A DNA stretch of 40,574 nt from Chryseolinea lacunae (GCF_016735595.1 NZ_JAERRB010000021.1:1-40574), one strand, 5' to 3'; positions 1-8,191 are shown, counted from the stretch's first letter. Notes: generated by a model from the letters alone, not told the origin. A program made the numbers and translations.

Positions 1-66
1 AAACTGCTCCAGGGCTTTTTTCTTGATCTCCTCTAAATTGAATTCCTCTTGCTTTTTCTTTTTCAT
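1..66 (-). CDS. Probable IS256-type transposase, N-terminal fragment (cut by window edge)
   Basis: Reading leftward from an ATG at 66-64, an uninterrupted frame of 22 codons runs off the window edge. It starts MKKKKQEEFNLEEIKKKA and then LEQF. This short, lysine-rich opening with an EEIKKKALEQF-type helix resembles the N-termini of IS256/mutator-family transposases in Bacteroidota. That resemblance is from memory and rests on 22 residues only. A TGTGTCAAA motif on the same strand about 40 nt upstream fits an IS256 terminal repeat. The catalytic DDE domain would lie outside the window. It could instead be another lysine-rich protein. Confidence 0.42.
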   Translation of the reverse strand, partial: MKKKKQEEFNLEEIKKKALEQF

Positions 67-112
67 ATTCTGTATCAAAGTTGGTGTTTTTTCACGCTTT
101 GACACAGTTCAC
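1..112 (-). mobile_element. Possible left end of an IS256-like insertion sequence
   Basis: The segment combines the start of a probable transposase (1-66) with a candidate terminal repeat at about 95-112, which on the minus strand reads GTGAACTGTGTCAAAGCG. Many IS256-family ends carry a TGTG(T/C)AAA-type core. The outer boundary is a guess because the other end and the 8-9 bp target duplication are not in the window. The neighbouring 99-aa ORF stops inside this repeat, as expected if the insertion cut that gene. Confidence 0.33.
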
Positions 113-391
113 TTTACAGCCTCTTTCAAATTGGAAGTCATCGATAGGCAGGCTTTCGCTAAGCTCGCCCAGTGCTTCAGAAATTTTAGATTTAACAAGG
201 GCGAAGTCGCGCTCCTCTACTAAAATACGCTTCTTCATTATTCCAAATTGAATAAACCTTTTCCGATCTGTTTTATAGCCGTTGATGCGTTCGCCGTCTT
301 TCCCCGTAATCCATCTATACAACACAATAGGAATTCTGAAGATAACTTCGACCACCATTTCAGCAGCTATTTCTGCGATGAATTCAAACAT
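92..391 (-). CDS. Hypothetical protein, possibly truncated at its C-terminus by an IS
   Basis: 99 residues with no family I recognise. The N-terminus (residues 1-28) is a hydrophobic, acidic-tipped helix that could sit in or on a membrane. It is followed by a basic segment around 30-55 and an amphipathic helix around 60-80. The last codons (NCVKA) fall inside the putative IS end at 95-112, so the native C-terminus may have been replaced. Base composition is A/T-rich like the next two ORFs and unlike the rest of the window. It may be a real but decayed accessory gene. Confidence 0.45.
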   Translation of the reverse strand: MFEFIAEIAAEMVVEVIFRIPIVLYRWITGKDGERINGYKTDRKRFIQFGIMKKRILVEERDFALVKSKISEALGELSESLPIDDFQFERGCKVNCVKA

Positions 392-454
392 AAAGATTGA
401 TAGGATTAAGCATGGGGCTTATTCAATCAGCGCGTTTTATCTGCCCAGCACGCT

Positions 455-1228
455 CTAGTAAATATCCTCATTTAGTCCACTCAACTTAATAAGATAAACG
501 CCCGCTTCCTTATAACGATCTTCTGGCGACCATCGGTCTACAACGTGGTATTTGTTTCGAAAATGGGCCTCTATGATCCATTCAGAACCATCCAAACCCA
601 AGACGTCCTGTGTAGGTGCCATTGTCCAGTAACCCGCGCGGCGCAATCGGCTCTCAAATTCATTCCATTCACTCATCGATAGCACCTTTGTCTGATTTAC
701 CTTAAGGTTAGCATGCCGGTCTGGGGGTTGAATTGGATAACTGTTAAGCTCCTCGATTTTTCTAGTGGTATCGTATGGTTCACCAACTTTCGGTAGCGCA
801 AATTGTGGTATGATCCTCGTTGGCATAAAGTCCGGTTGCCTGTCGAGCTGCTTAACCGTCATCCACACCTTTCCGCCGTTTTTATACAATGTCAAAAAGA
901 CTGGCTCATGAAATGAACGTAACCAACTAAGTCTATAAATATCCCGCCCCAGATAGTAATTAAAAAGAACTGGTTCCATGGATGGGAATAGCTGACTGGA
1001 ATACCATTGCAATCTGAATGTATCGAGGCCAGTTTCCAATGTACTGTCACTAAAAACTAGTTTAATAGGAAAGAAAAAGCTTAAGGAGTCGATCGGTTCT
1101 CCGTTTGATTTGGAGATTTTTTCATTATTCGGATAGCTATACTGTCCACGCTGTTTGTCGCAACAAGTAAATATCGATCCAATCGCTACCGATGTTAATA
1201 ACAAAACAATTTTTCGCATAAAACCCAT
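455..1228 (-). CDS. Hypothetical secreted or lipid-anchored protein
   Basis: 257 residues from the ATG at 1228; a second ATG three codons in (1219) is equally good and starts directly at the signal peptide MRKIVLLLTSVAIGS. The hydrophobic stretch ends in FTCCDK, a poor but possible lipobox, so it is probably exported and perhaps lipid-anchored. The mature part is polar, rich in aromatic residues and proline, with no recognised domain. It lies 65 nt after a second small lipoprotein gene on the same strand, so the two may be co-transcribed. A/T-rich composition and position beyond a tRNA 3' end suggest accessory DNA. Confidence 0.6.
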   Translation of the reverse strand: MGFMRKIVLLLTSVAIGSIFTCCDKQRGQYSYPNNEKISKSNGEPIDSLSFFFPIKLVFSDSTLETGLDTFRLQWYSSQLFPSMEPVLFNYYLGRDIYRLSWLRSFHEPVFLTLYKNGGKVWMTVKQLDRQPDFMPTRIIPQFALPKVGEPYDTTRKIEELNSYPIQPPDRHANLKVNQTKVLSMSEWNEFESRLRRAGYWTMAPTQDVLGLDGSEWIIEAHFRNKYHVVDRWSPEDRYKEAGVYLIKLSGLNEDIY

Positions 1229-1293
1229 TTCTAAAACACCCTACTCTAAATCTCCAGTGCGTTTACTTCTTGTTTCGACTCTATTCACATACT

Positions 1294-1782
1294 TTACTTT
1301 AATATCGCAAATTTTTCATCAAACATCTTGCTCAACTTCATCGTCTCCTTACTCATTGTCCTCCAATCACACATTGAACTATATTCGCAAGACTGCTTCA
1401 CGCTCCCACCGTATTCAATCGTCACCTTTAAATGTCCAACATAGTCAGTACAGAATTTCTCAGGTAGGAACACGTCGTTTGTCAATTTTTTCGTCCACTT
1501 ATAGACACTATCAGCTTCTTCCTTCCGGATCTTTACACTTTCCGTACGGATATTAATTGGAATCCAGATTTGTCCGGTTTGCGTCACAGAATCTTTGTAG
1601 TCCCAGCGTTTTAAAACGATCGAATCCTTTTCCCCATAGATTGTGAATTGTTGTCCATCCGTTTCCAAAAGTATAACACCCCAAAATTGAGAATACCGAT
1701 CGGGTAATCTATTCACTTGACAACTTATGAGAACGACGATGATAATTGCGATTAACAGAAAGATTTTTTTATCAGAAGCCAT
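1294..1782 (-). CDS. Hypothetical lipoprotein
   Basis: The start at 1782 (MASDKKIFLLIAIIIVVLISC) gives 162 residues with a clear signal peptide: two lysines, a hydrophobic core, then the lipobox LISC at residues 18-21. An ATG 63 nt further upstream would bury the signal peptide behind 21 polar residues, so I reject it. The mature region contains many charged and tyrosine residues and two cysteines about 15 apart near the end (QSCEYSSMC). No domain is recognised. It precedes the 257-aa secreted protein on the same strand and shares its A/T-rich base composition. Confidence 0.6.
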   Translation of the reverse strand: MASDKKIFLLIAIIIVVLISCQVNRLPDRYSQFWGVILLETDGQQFTIYGEKDSIVLKRWDYKDSVTQTGQIWIPINIRTESVKIRKEEADSVYKWTKKLTNDVFLPEKFCTDYVGHLKVTIEYGGSVKQSCEYSSMCDWRTMSKETMKLSKMFDEKFAILK

Positions 1783-1921
1783 GGGGTAGTTGTCAACAAT
1801 ACTTAAGTAGATATTCCAAGAACGCGCGTGATTATCAAAAGTCACAAGAATTTCAGGACCTAGCGAACCGAATTTTTTTCATCCAACCAGCAGTGGTACA
1901 GCAGCCATCGAAATTTCGCGC

Positions 1922-1943
1922 AAAAAGTTATCTGTCAGATAAC
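1922..1943 (-). terminator. Rho-independent terminator downstream of tRNA-Arg
   Basis: On the minus strand GTTATC pairs with GATAAC around a 5-nt loop (TGACA) and is followed directly by TTTTT. It lies about 73 nt beyond the tRNA 3' end and before the next ORF, as expected for a monocistronic tRNA unit. The same 17 bases form a near-perfect palindrome, so a protein-binding site is an alternative. Confidence 0.55.
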
Positions 1944-2015
1944 AGATATTCTACCTTATTTGAAAGTTTTCTAATTTTTGACACTGAAGATTTTCAGCGC
2001 CCTTCCAGAAATTTG

Positions 2016-2087
2016 TAGTCCCGACAGGAATCGAACCTGCATCAAAAGTTTAGGAAACTCCTATTCTATCCATTGAACTACGGGACC
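2016..2087 (-). tRNA. tRNA-Arg, anticodon CCT
   Basis: On the minus strand the 72 nt fold as a full cloverleaf. The acceptor stem is GGTCCCG/CGGGACT with a G-T closing pair and discriminator A. The D stem is GTTC/GAAT. The anticodon stem GGAGT/ACTTT encloses the loop TTCCTAA, giving anticodon CCT, which reads AGG. The T arm is GCAGG-TTCGATT-CCTGT. The 3' CCA is not encoded. A matching -7 box lies upstream and a terminator downstream. tRNA 3' ends are common integration sites, and the A/T-rich ORFs with IS material begin just beyond this one. Confidence 0.96.
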
Positions 2088-2119
2088 CAAAAGGAAAACA
2101 TGGGAAAAATCAATGGTCG

Positions 2120-2127
2120 CAAAGATA
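2120..2127 (-). promoter_or_regulatory. -7 promoter box for tRNA-Arg
   Basis: The minus strand reads TATCTTTG, a perfect match to the Bacteroidota -7 consensus TAnnTTTG. It ends 32 nt before the first tRNA base, placing transcription start roughly 25 nt upstream of the tRNA. A weak -33 element (TTTA) lies about 20 nt further upstream. Confidence 0.6.
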
Positions 2128-2165
2128 TAAATAATGAATAAACGGAGGCTGCCTTTTGGTTCTTT

Positions 2166-3845
2166 TTACGAGGCCTGGGCGGTTTTCACGGGTTCGCGGT
2201 GGCCCACCCAGGTGAATCGTTTGGTCACATAGTCGGGGTTGGTGAACGAGGCGTTGCCGGCCGGGTTGCCGCCCGTGACGTGGAAATCGGAGAAGGCGGC
2301 GTGCTGGTTCATGTAGATGCCGCCCGTGAGGTTGAACGACACGGGGGTGGCGGCCAGCGACATTTCGTCGGCAATTTTTTCGCGCACCGTTTCACTGGTG
2401 GTGTAGGCGCCGCACGAGATGGCGCCGTGCTGCAGGGCCATTTCCTGCGCCAGCGCTATAGACTGATCTGTGTTTTTGGTTTTGATGAGGAGCACAATGG
2501 GACCAAAAAGTTCTTTACCAAAAACCTCTTTCTTGCTGGCGTCCACCTCCACCACAACGGGTGTGGCCACACGCGCATTTTTGAACATGGGGTTTTCGAA
2601 GGCGCGGCTCTTCAGCCACACTTTGCCGTCGATGTTTTCGGCTTCGGTCACGCGCTCGCACGTTTTTTTGTTTTGCACGGCGCCCAGCACATACGGCCCT
2701 GCCTTGGGGTTGTCGATGAGGCCGTTGATGTTGTCGGCCAGCTTTTGCGCAAAGGCGTCGAACGAGACGGTTCCGGCCGGAGTTTGAATGCCGGATTCGG
2801 GGATGTAGAAGTTTTGGGGGGCGGTGCACATCTGGCCGCTATAAAGGTTCACGGAGAACGCGAGGTTCGCGGCCACTTTGTCGGCGTCGTCAACCGAATC
2901 GAGTATGACGGAGTTGACGCCCGTCTTTTCGGTGAACACGGTCTTGCCTGGCAGTGTTTCGAGATAACTTCCAAACACAGAGTTGCCCGTGAAATCCACC
3001 AGCTTCACCAGCGGATGTTCGGCGAGTGTTTTGGCAATCGGGTTCTCCACAGTGTCCACCGCCAGCTGGCAGCTGTTTGGGTCGATGTTGTTTTCCTGTA
3101 GCACGCGTTGAATCTCTGCCACAAAAATCGCGATGGGCAAAATGGCTCCGGGATGTGGCTTCACAATGACGGGGTTGCCCGTCATGAGGCTTGCATAGAT
3201 GCCCGTCACCGAATTCCAGGTGGGAAATGTGGAGCATCCAATCACCACCGAAATTCCTTTCGGCACGGCGCGCCACTCTTTGTTCAGCTGTATGTTGAAC
3301 TTGCCCATGGGCTTGTCCCACACGGCGCGCGATGGAAAGCGTTGCAGTTCTTCATAGCCTGCGGCAATGGCTTCCAGGGCGCGGTCGGCGGCGTGTGGCC
3401 CAGAGGCTTGAAAGGCCATCATGTAGCCCTGGCCGGTGGTGTGCATGGTGGCGTAGGCGATTTCAAAAAAACGCGTCTTGATCCGGGCAAGCGATTCCAG
3501 CAACACGCCGGCGCGATCGTTCACACTCACCTTGCGCCACGCGTTGAAGGCGGCCGCAGCGCGCGTGGTCAGCACATCGGGTGTGAATGCAGGATATGAA
3601 ACGCCGAGGGCGTCTTGTGTGTAGGGCGATTCTTCCTGCCCTATCCATTGCGTTGGATTGGGTTGAAGCAGTTCTCCAAATTTTTTGCCCAGGGCTTGTT
3701 GAAACTTCTCTTTGCCTTCGCTGTCGGCCGATTCGCCATAGATTGCCGGTGCCGGTGTTTCGGGAAAGGCTGCATAAAAGGTGCGCGCATGCAAGGCGTC
3801 GATGGCCTGGTCGAGCATGGGCTTGTGCGTATCAAAAAGACTCAT
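2166..3845 (-). CDS. paaN: PaaN-type phenylacetate-pathway aldehyde dehydrogenase
   Basis: 559 residues, the usual length of the stand-alone PaaN aldehyde dehydrogenase family, which oxidises the semialdehyde formed after ring opening in aerobic phenylacetyl-CoA degradation. Visible aldehyde dehydrogenase features are the cofactor region with VIVKPHPGA near 226-234, FTGNSVFG at 285-292, general-base Glu306 in FTEKTGVNS, and nucleophile Cys340 in SGQMCTAP. The N-terminal 90 residues, with the FYAAFPETPAP segment, are typical of PaaN rather than generic ALDHs. No other paa genes are in the window, so it either works with paa genes elsewhere or acts as a general aldehyde dehydrogenase. It is the last minus-strand protein gene before the tRNA. 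Confidence 0.85.
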   Translation of the reverse strand: MSLFDTHKPMLDQAIDALHARTFYAAFPETPAPAIYGESADSEGKEKFQQALGKKFGELLQPNPTQWIGQEESPYTQDALGVSYPAFTPDVLTTRAAAAFNAWRKVSVNDRAGVLLESLARIKTRFFEIAYATMHTTGQGYMMAFQASGPHAADRALEAIAAGYEELQRFPSRAVWDKPMGKFNIQLNKEWRAVPKGISVVIGCSTFPTWNSVTGIYASLMTGNPVIVKPHPGAILPIAIFVAEIQRVLQENNIDPNSCQLAVDTVENPIAKTLAEHPLVKLVDFTGNSVFGSYLETLPGKTVFTEKTGVNSVILDSVDDADKVAANLAFSVNLYSGQMCTAPQNFYIPESGIQTPAGTVSFDAFAQKLADNINGLIDNPKAGPYVLGAVQNKKTCERVTEAENIDGKVWLKSRAFENPMFKNARVATPVVVEVDASKKEVFGKELFGPIVLLIKTKNTDQSIALAQEMALQHGAISCGAYTTSETVREKIADEMSLAATPVSFNLTGGIYMNQHAAFSDFHVTGGNPAGNASFTNPDYVTKRFTWVGHREPVKTAQAS

Positions 3846-3907
3846 GGGCAGAAAGGGTTTTAGTTCGAACAGTGCGGGGTTACTAAAGAGAACCGGCGTG
3901 CGCAGTG

Positions 3908-4633
3908 TTATTGCTGCGCCGCGCCGAATACTTTCTTCAACAACTCGGTGGTACGGGCCACGGGATCCTGACGGATATTCTTTTCTTCTTTCGCAATCAT
4001 GGTGAACAGGCCTTCGATGGCGCGGTCGGTTGCGTAGTCGTCGAGGTTCGGGTTCACGTCTTCGGTGAATGGAATCTTGTTGTAGGAGTTCACAATGTCG
4101 CCATAGTATTTGGTGGCGTTCACCTTGTTCAACGAGTTTTGAATGACGGGTTTAAATTTTTCTTTCAGCTGTGCCGAGGTGGTGCGCTTCAGGTATTGTG
4201 TGGCGGCGTCGGGCTGGCCTTTCAAAATGCTCCAGGCGTCCTGGATGGTCATCGACTTGATGGCCGTAATGAAAATCGGTTTTGCTTCTTTCGCGGCATC
4301 TTCGGCGCCGCGATTTAATGTCAACACAAATTTGTCGACCTCGTTGCCCAATCCCACCTGGCGAAGTTTGTCTTCCACCTTTTTCACTTCGGGCGGAAAT
4401 GGAATTTTGATTTCAGGATTTTTGAAATAGCCATCCAATTGCGACACGATGTCGGAGCCGTTGGAAATGCCTTTAACAAGTGCTTCTTTCAAACCCTCGG
4501 CAACTTCGGCGGTGGTGAGTGGCTGTTGTGTTCCGATGGCTTTGTTCACTTCGCCAAGCGTTTGGCTGATCTGTGCCGAGGTGCAAGCGCCGGCGCCTAC
4601 GATGATGGCTACTGCAAAAAATAATCGTTTCAT
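3908..4633 (-). CDS. DUF4197-family lipoprotein
   Basis: 241 residues. The N-terminus MKRLFFAVAIIVGAGAC is a signal peptide ending in a lipobox (AGAC, Cys17), so the protein is predicted to be lipid-anchored in the envelope. The remainder is an all-helical DUF4197 domain, recognisable by the ALVKGISNGSD segment near residue 50, the IKIPFPPEV segment, and the C-terminal TDRAIEGLF-MIAKEEKNIRQDP block. Biochemical function of the family is unknown. It lies between the lactate oxidase-like gene (150 nt upstream) and paaN (62 nt downstream), and a promoter-like element just upstream suggests it is transcribed on its own. Confidence 0.85.
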   Translation of the reverse strand: MKRLFFAVAIIVGAGACTSAQISQTLGEVNKAIGTQQPLTTAEVAEGLKEALVKGISNGSDIVSQLDGYFKNPEIKIPFPPEVKKVEDKLRQVGLGNEVDKFVLTLNRGAEDAAKEAKPIFITAIKSMTIQDAWSILKGQPDAATQYLKRTTSAQLKEKFKPVIQNSLNKVNATKYYGDIVNSYNKIPFTEDVNPNLDDYATDRAIEGLFTMIAKEEKNIRQDPVARTTELLKKVFGAAQQ

Positions 4634-4703
4634 ACGTTCGTTAAAAAATTACATGACAAGTGATGGAAACCGCGGCCTTGTGGCTCGTCATTTTCCTGGT
4701 CTT

Positions 4704-4735
4704 GCAAGGTAGAAAAGTCTCTCGCTAATCAGCAA
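4704..4735 (-). promoter_or_regulatory. Promoter-like element for the DUF4197 gene
   Basis: The minus strand shows TTG (plus-strand 4733-4735), 21 nt of spacer, then TACCTTGC (4704-4711). This resembles the TTG...TAnnTTTG arrangement with a degenerate -7 box. It lies about 70 nt before the gene start, in the only gap available for a promoter. Confidence 0.4.
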
Positions 4736-4783
4736 GACCGGCTGTCGCTTAAAATGCAACGACATGAGTTCCAAGGGGGTAGT

Positions 4784-6037
4784 TTAGGATGGGCCACCGG
4801 CCAGGCACGCCGGCGTGATCTCCGCAATGGATTTGAATCCCGACAACCCAAGGGTCAGGTCGAAGTCGGTCATGAAATTGCGCAGCACCTCGGTCACACC
4901 GCCTTCCCCGGCAAGGGCCAGGCCATACACATAGGGCCTGCCGATGCACACCGCCGTTGCGCCCAGGGCCAACGCTTTAAACACATCGGCGCCGCCGCGC
5001 ACACCGCTGTCGAGCAGGATGGGAATCTTTTTGTTGACCACATTTGCGATCCCCGGCAACGCATCGAGTGTGGCGATGGCACCATCCACCTGGCGTCCGC
5101 CGTGATTGGAAACAACAACGCCGTCCACGCCATGGTCCAACGCCTTGCGCGCGTCGTCGGGATGAAGTATGCCTTTCAACAAAATCGGCAAACTGGTGAT
5201 GCTGCGCAGGAATTTCAGATCATCCCATGTGGTGCACGGGTTGGAATAGGTCGACACAAATGTGCGCACGGCCTTGATGGGTTTGCCCGACAGCAGCTTG
5301 CTGAAAAAACTTCCGCCGGGATAGTGCTTCACCATCGACACCAGTCCGCGCAGGGATTGATAGGTGACACGCCGCTTCATGTCCGGCGCATCGTCGGGAA
5401 GGTCGAGCATTTTTTGAAACACGGGGTCCGATGTGTATTGCGCGATGCCTTTGCCTTCCAGAAAGGGCAAGTAGGCAATATCGAGGTCGCGCGTGCGCCA
5501 GCCGAGCAGCGTGGTGTCGAGTGTCACCACCAGGGCCGAACACCCGCAGCGTTCGGCACGCTGCACAAAACTTGCCACAAGGTCGTTCGATTTGCTCCAG
5601 TACAGCTGAAACCAACGGTGCCCCTGGTGCATGGCTGCCGCGCATTCTTCCATAGGGCGCGATGCCTGGTTCGAAAAAATATATGGCACATCCAACTTCG
5701 ATGCCGCCCGTGCCACAGCCACGTCGGCTTCGGGATGCACCATTTCCAAGACGCCCACCGGCGCCAACAGAAAAGGCGAAGGAAGTTTTTTACCAAACAA
5801 TTCTACGGAGGTGTCGCGCTGACCCACATCGCGAAGCATGCGGGGAACGATCTTGTGTTTTTCGAACGCCTGGCGGTTGCCACGCAGCGTATCTTCATTG
5901 CCGGCACCGCCCGCAATGTAGGCAAACGCCTTTGACGACATCGCCTGTTGTGCGGCCATTTCAAGTTTGTTGAGGTCGATGTTCACCTTCGGCAACACGC
6001 CGGCAAAACCATTCAGGTAAATTTCTTTTTGCCACAT
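4784..6037 (-). CDS. FMN-dependent alpha-hydroxy-acid dehydrogenase (lactate oxidase/2-monooxygenase-like)
   Basis: 417 residues with the full FMN-dependent 2-hydroxyacid oxidase barrel. Tyr40 lies in FAYIAGGAG, Tyr145 in FQLYW, Asp174 in VTLDT, Lys288 in LLKGI, and the catalytic SNHGGRQ holds His312 and Arg315. The phosphate-binding region is DSGVRGGADV (343-352) followed by the IGRPYVYGLA helix. An extended loop of about 70 residues (190-260) is more like lactate 2-monooxygenase than glycolate oxidase or respiratory LldD. The family oxidises L-2-hydroxyacids such as lactate via FMN; substrate and electron acceptor cannot be fixed from sequence. There is no signal peptide, so it is cytoplasmic. 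Confidence 0.85.
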   Translation of the reverse strand: MWQKEIYLNGFAGVLPKVNIDLNKLEMAAQQAMSSKAFAYIAGGAGNEDTLRGNRQAFEKHKIVPRMLRDVGQRDTSVELFGKKLPSPFLLAPVGVLEMVHPEADVAVARAASKLDVPYIFSNQASRPMEECAAAMHQGHRWFQLYWSKSNDLVASFVQRAERCGCSALVVTLDTTLLGWRTRDLDIAYLPFLEGKGIAQYTSDPVFQKMLDLPDDAPDMKRRVTYQSLRGLVSMVKHYPGGSFFSKLLSGKPIKAVRTFVSTYSNPCTTWDDLKFLRSITSLPILLKGILHPDDARKALDHGVDGVVVSNHGGRQVDGAIATLDALPGIANVVNKKIPILLDSGVRGGADVFKALALGATAVCIGRPYVYGLALAGEGGVTEVLRNFMTDFDLTLGLSGFKSIAEITPACLAGGPS

Positions 6038-6145
6038 ATTAACAAATCAGAAGATTAAAAACAGGAAGACACGTCTTCACGATCTTTAGTCACGCTGCAG
6101 CATGACCGTTCTGAAAAGTTAATCAATTTCTGTGGTTAGAACCTT

Positions 6146-7630
6146 CTACTTTCGCCGCCGCTCCCACACATAAATCAACCCGATGCCAATGCCCGGCCGG
6201 TATTGTTTTAGGGTGAAGGGCGCATCGAGCGACCCGTTTGCTTTGAGCGTGCGCCCCAGACTGGGTTGGAGCACAAACGTCAGACGCGGGCCGATTTCCA
6301 ACTCCACACGGTAGAGCAGCTGATAGTTGAGGTAGTTCGAAGCTGCGTTGTTGTAGGCTTCGCCGTCGCGTTCTTTGGAAAGTCCCTGCTGGAATTGCAG
6401 CATCACGCCTACTTTGTGTGTGAGGCGATGTTCTTTGAGGGTATACAACAGGCCGGCCTGCACCCCAATGTTTTGCATGGAATAGCGAACCGATTTTTGC
6501 GCAGTCTCCGGCGTTGCCACAAAGCTGAGGTCGTCGTCTCCGCTTTCAACAATGACGTTGCCGGTTTGATAGGTATACTGCAACGTCTGCGACTGATGAT
6601 AGAACGAAAGACCACCCACATATTCAAACTTCTCCGTCAACCTTCCTTGAATGCCGGCCTCAAACGAAAATCCCAACCGATCGCCCGAGAACATCGGCGG
6701 GTTCGAAAATTTCTGGATCACCACTTCATCCTGCGACAGCGGCGATACGGTTTGGAACGACACACTGGGGGTGAGCAAGGCATACACACTGATCGGCGTT
6801 CTCTTCTTTTTCTTTTTATTGTAAGGTTCTTTGTTAAGTTCTGCCGGAGCGGCGGCAGAGTCGGCCTTGCGCAGCGGCTCCACAAATTGAACACTGTCGT
6901 GCGGCGTGTCGCGAGGTGTAACTTCCGTATTAATTTTGGAAGCATTCACAACAGCGTTAGCATTTGCCGACAGAGATTCGTCTGTCGTTGAAACGAGAGC
7001 CTTTTCTTCAGCACCAGTTTGTGTCACTTCATTTTCTTTGGATGATTTCACAGGCGATGAAGACTCCGAGTATTGCCCGGAAGCAGAGGTGGCAAGCAAA
7101 GCGCCTTCCGAAGGTTTCGCACCAATCTTACCAGATGATCCAACGGAAACAGGTTCATTCCCGCGACGTCGGCTATTACCTGATGCATAATTGTCCGACA
7201 CAGGCGGCGCAACCCCCGAAGCACCCGCACGTTCAGAGCTCGCGTCGGTCAACTCCTTTTGTTGCTGAGCTGAGGATGCGAATTGATCCATGTCTTTCCC
7301 CAATGTCGACGCCTTGTCTTCGGCAGCAGCATGCTTCTCTATCGCAAGTTCCTTCGCAGCATGGCCAGCACCTTGTTGTTGTGCCTCGCCCGCAAGATCA
7401 TTTTCTGGCGACACACGTGCACCTTCCGGCGTAGGCATCGTCACTGCCCACCCTAAAGCCACCAGCACGGCCACTGCCGAGGCGCGGTTGAGCCACGGTG
7501 CCCATACCGGTTTTCGTGACGGCGTTTCGCCTGCAATTTTTTGCCACAGGTCGTCGTCCGGTTCTTCCGTGTAGTTGGCCAGGCGTTTCTCGAGCGCCCG
7601 GAACGCTTCGTGTTCAGGCAAATTTTTCAT
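6146..7630 (-). CDS. Anti-sigma-like membrane protein with C-terminal beta-barrel-like domain
   Basis: 494 residues in three parts. Residues 1-45 are a cytoplasmic segment with the DDDLWQKIA motif typical of Bacteroidota anti-sigma-like proteins. Residues 48-64 (ASAVAVLVALGWAVTM) form one membrane helix. Residues 65-275 are a low-complexity Ala/Ser/Glu-rich stretch ending in a KKKKKR cluster. Residues 277-494 alternate aromatic and hydrophobic residues in beta strands (ISVYALLTPSV ... IGLIYVWERRRK), resembling an outer-membrane-beta-barrel domain. The start codon lies 17 nt inside the end of the ECF sigma gene, so the two are translationally coupled. I infer that it inhibits or senses for that sigma factor; its topology across the envelope is unresolved. 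Confidence 0.72.
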   Translation of the reverse strand: MKNLPEHEAFRALEKRLANYTEEPDDDLWQKIAGETPSRKPVWAPWLNRASAVAVLVALGWAVTMPTPEGARVSPENDLAGEAQQQGAGHAAKELAIEKHAAAEDKASTLGKDMDQFASSAQQQKELTDASSERAGASGVAPPVSDNYASGNSRRRGNEPVSVGSSGKIGAKPSEGALLATSASGQYSESSSPVKSSKENEVTQTGAEEKALVSTTDESLSANANAVVNASKINTEVTPRDTPHDSVQFVEPLRKADSAAAPAELNKEPYNKKKKKRTPISVYALLTPSVSFQTVSPLSQDEVVIQKFSNPPMFSGDRLGFSFEAGIQGRLTEKFEYVGGLSFYHQSQTLQYTYQTGNVIVESGDDDLSFVATPETAQKSVRYSMQNIGVQAGLLYTLKEHRLTHKVGVMLQFQQGLSKERDGEAYNNAASNYLNYQLLYRVELEIGPRLTFVLQPSLGRTLKANGSLDAPFTLKQYRPGIGIGLIYVWERRRK

Positions 7631-8177
7631 AGTAGTGTGTCAAGTCCTGACATTTTAATCTTTTTTTTAGCAGGTGCTTTGCGTGATGCAATTGTGATCG
7701 CGAGGTGCCCTCGGTCACGTTCATCATCGCGGCAATTTCGGCGTGGCTATAGCCCTCCACAGCATAGAGGTTAAACACCACGCGACAGCCATCGGGCAAT
7801 TCATTCACGATGGCCACCAGGTATTCGTCGGAGAAATTTTGCAGATCGGTGTAGGGCTCGTTGCTTTCCTGTTCTTCGTTTTCGAAGGCCGGCGCAAAGA
7901 GCATTTCGTGTTTCCGGGTGCGGTGGTAGTGGTTGATGGCCGTGTGCACCACCGTCGACTTCATCCACGATTCCAGTTTTTCGGGCGACTCCAATTGGTT
8001 GAGGTTGGTGAATATTTTTATGAAGGCATCCTGCAGCACGTCTTGCGCCTGTTCGCGGTCGCGTGTGTAGCGACGGCACAACCCCATCAGCTTGGCGCGG
8101 AAGATGTCGTAGAGCATCTTTTGCGCCTTGGGTTCGCCGCGTTTGCAACGTTCAAAGAGATCGTAGGTTCGAATCAT
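7614..8177 (-). CDS. ECF-type RNA polymerase sigma factor
   Basis: 187 residues, the normal length of an ECF sigma-70 factor. Region 2 (about 8-75) contains the core-binding and -10 recognition segment DREQAQDVLQDAFIKIF. After a short linker, region 4 (about 128-180) shows the helix-turn-helix YSHAEIAAMMNVTEGTSRSQLHHAK that recognises the -35 element (only its general form is cited here). Its last 17 nt overlap the start of the anti-sigma-like gene, the standard layout for an ECF sigma with its partner. A strong hairpin (8192-8215) lies 15 nt before its start codon. Target genes are unknown; autoregulation is usual for the family. Confidence 0.9.
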   Translation of the reverse strand: MIRTYDLFERCKRGEPKAQKMLYDIFRAKLMGLCRRYTRDREQAQDVLQDAFIKIFTNLNQLESPEKLESWMKSTVVHTAINHYHRTRKHEMLFAPAFENEEQESNEPYTDLQNFSDEYLVAIVNELPDGCRVVFNLYAVEGYSHAEIAAMMNVTEGTSRSQLHHAKHLLKKRLKCQDLTHYYEKFA

Positions 8178-8191
8178 TCAGAATGGAGAAA

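Noticed and set aside
2199-3101. 300-codon open frame antisense to paaN
   Set aside because: It is the shadow of a GC-rich gene; the encoded protein is His/Gly/Val-rich with no domain, while paaN on the other strand has all catalytic motifs.
4754-5935. 393-codon open frame antisense to the lactate oxidase-like gene
   Set aside because: Low-complexity His/Arg/Gln-rich translation without motifs; the opposite strand has complete FMN-enzyme landmarks.
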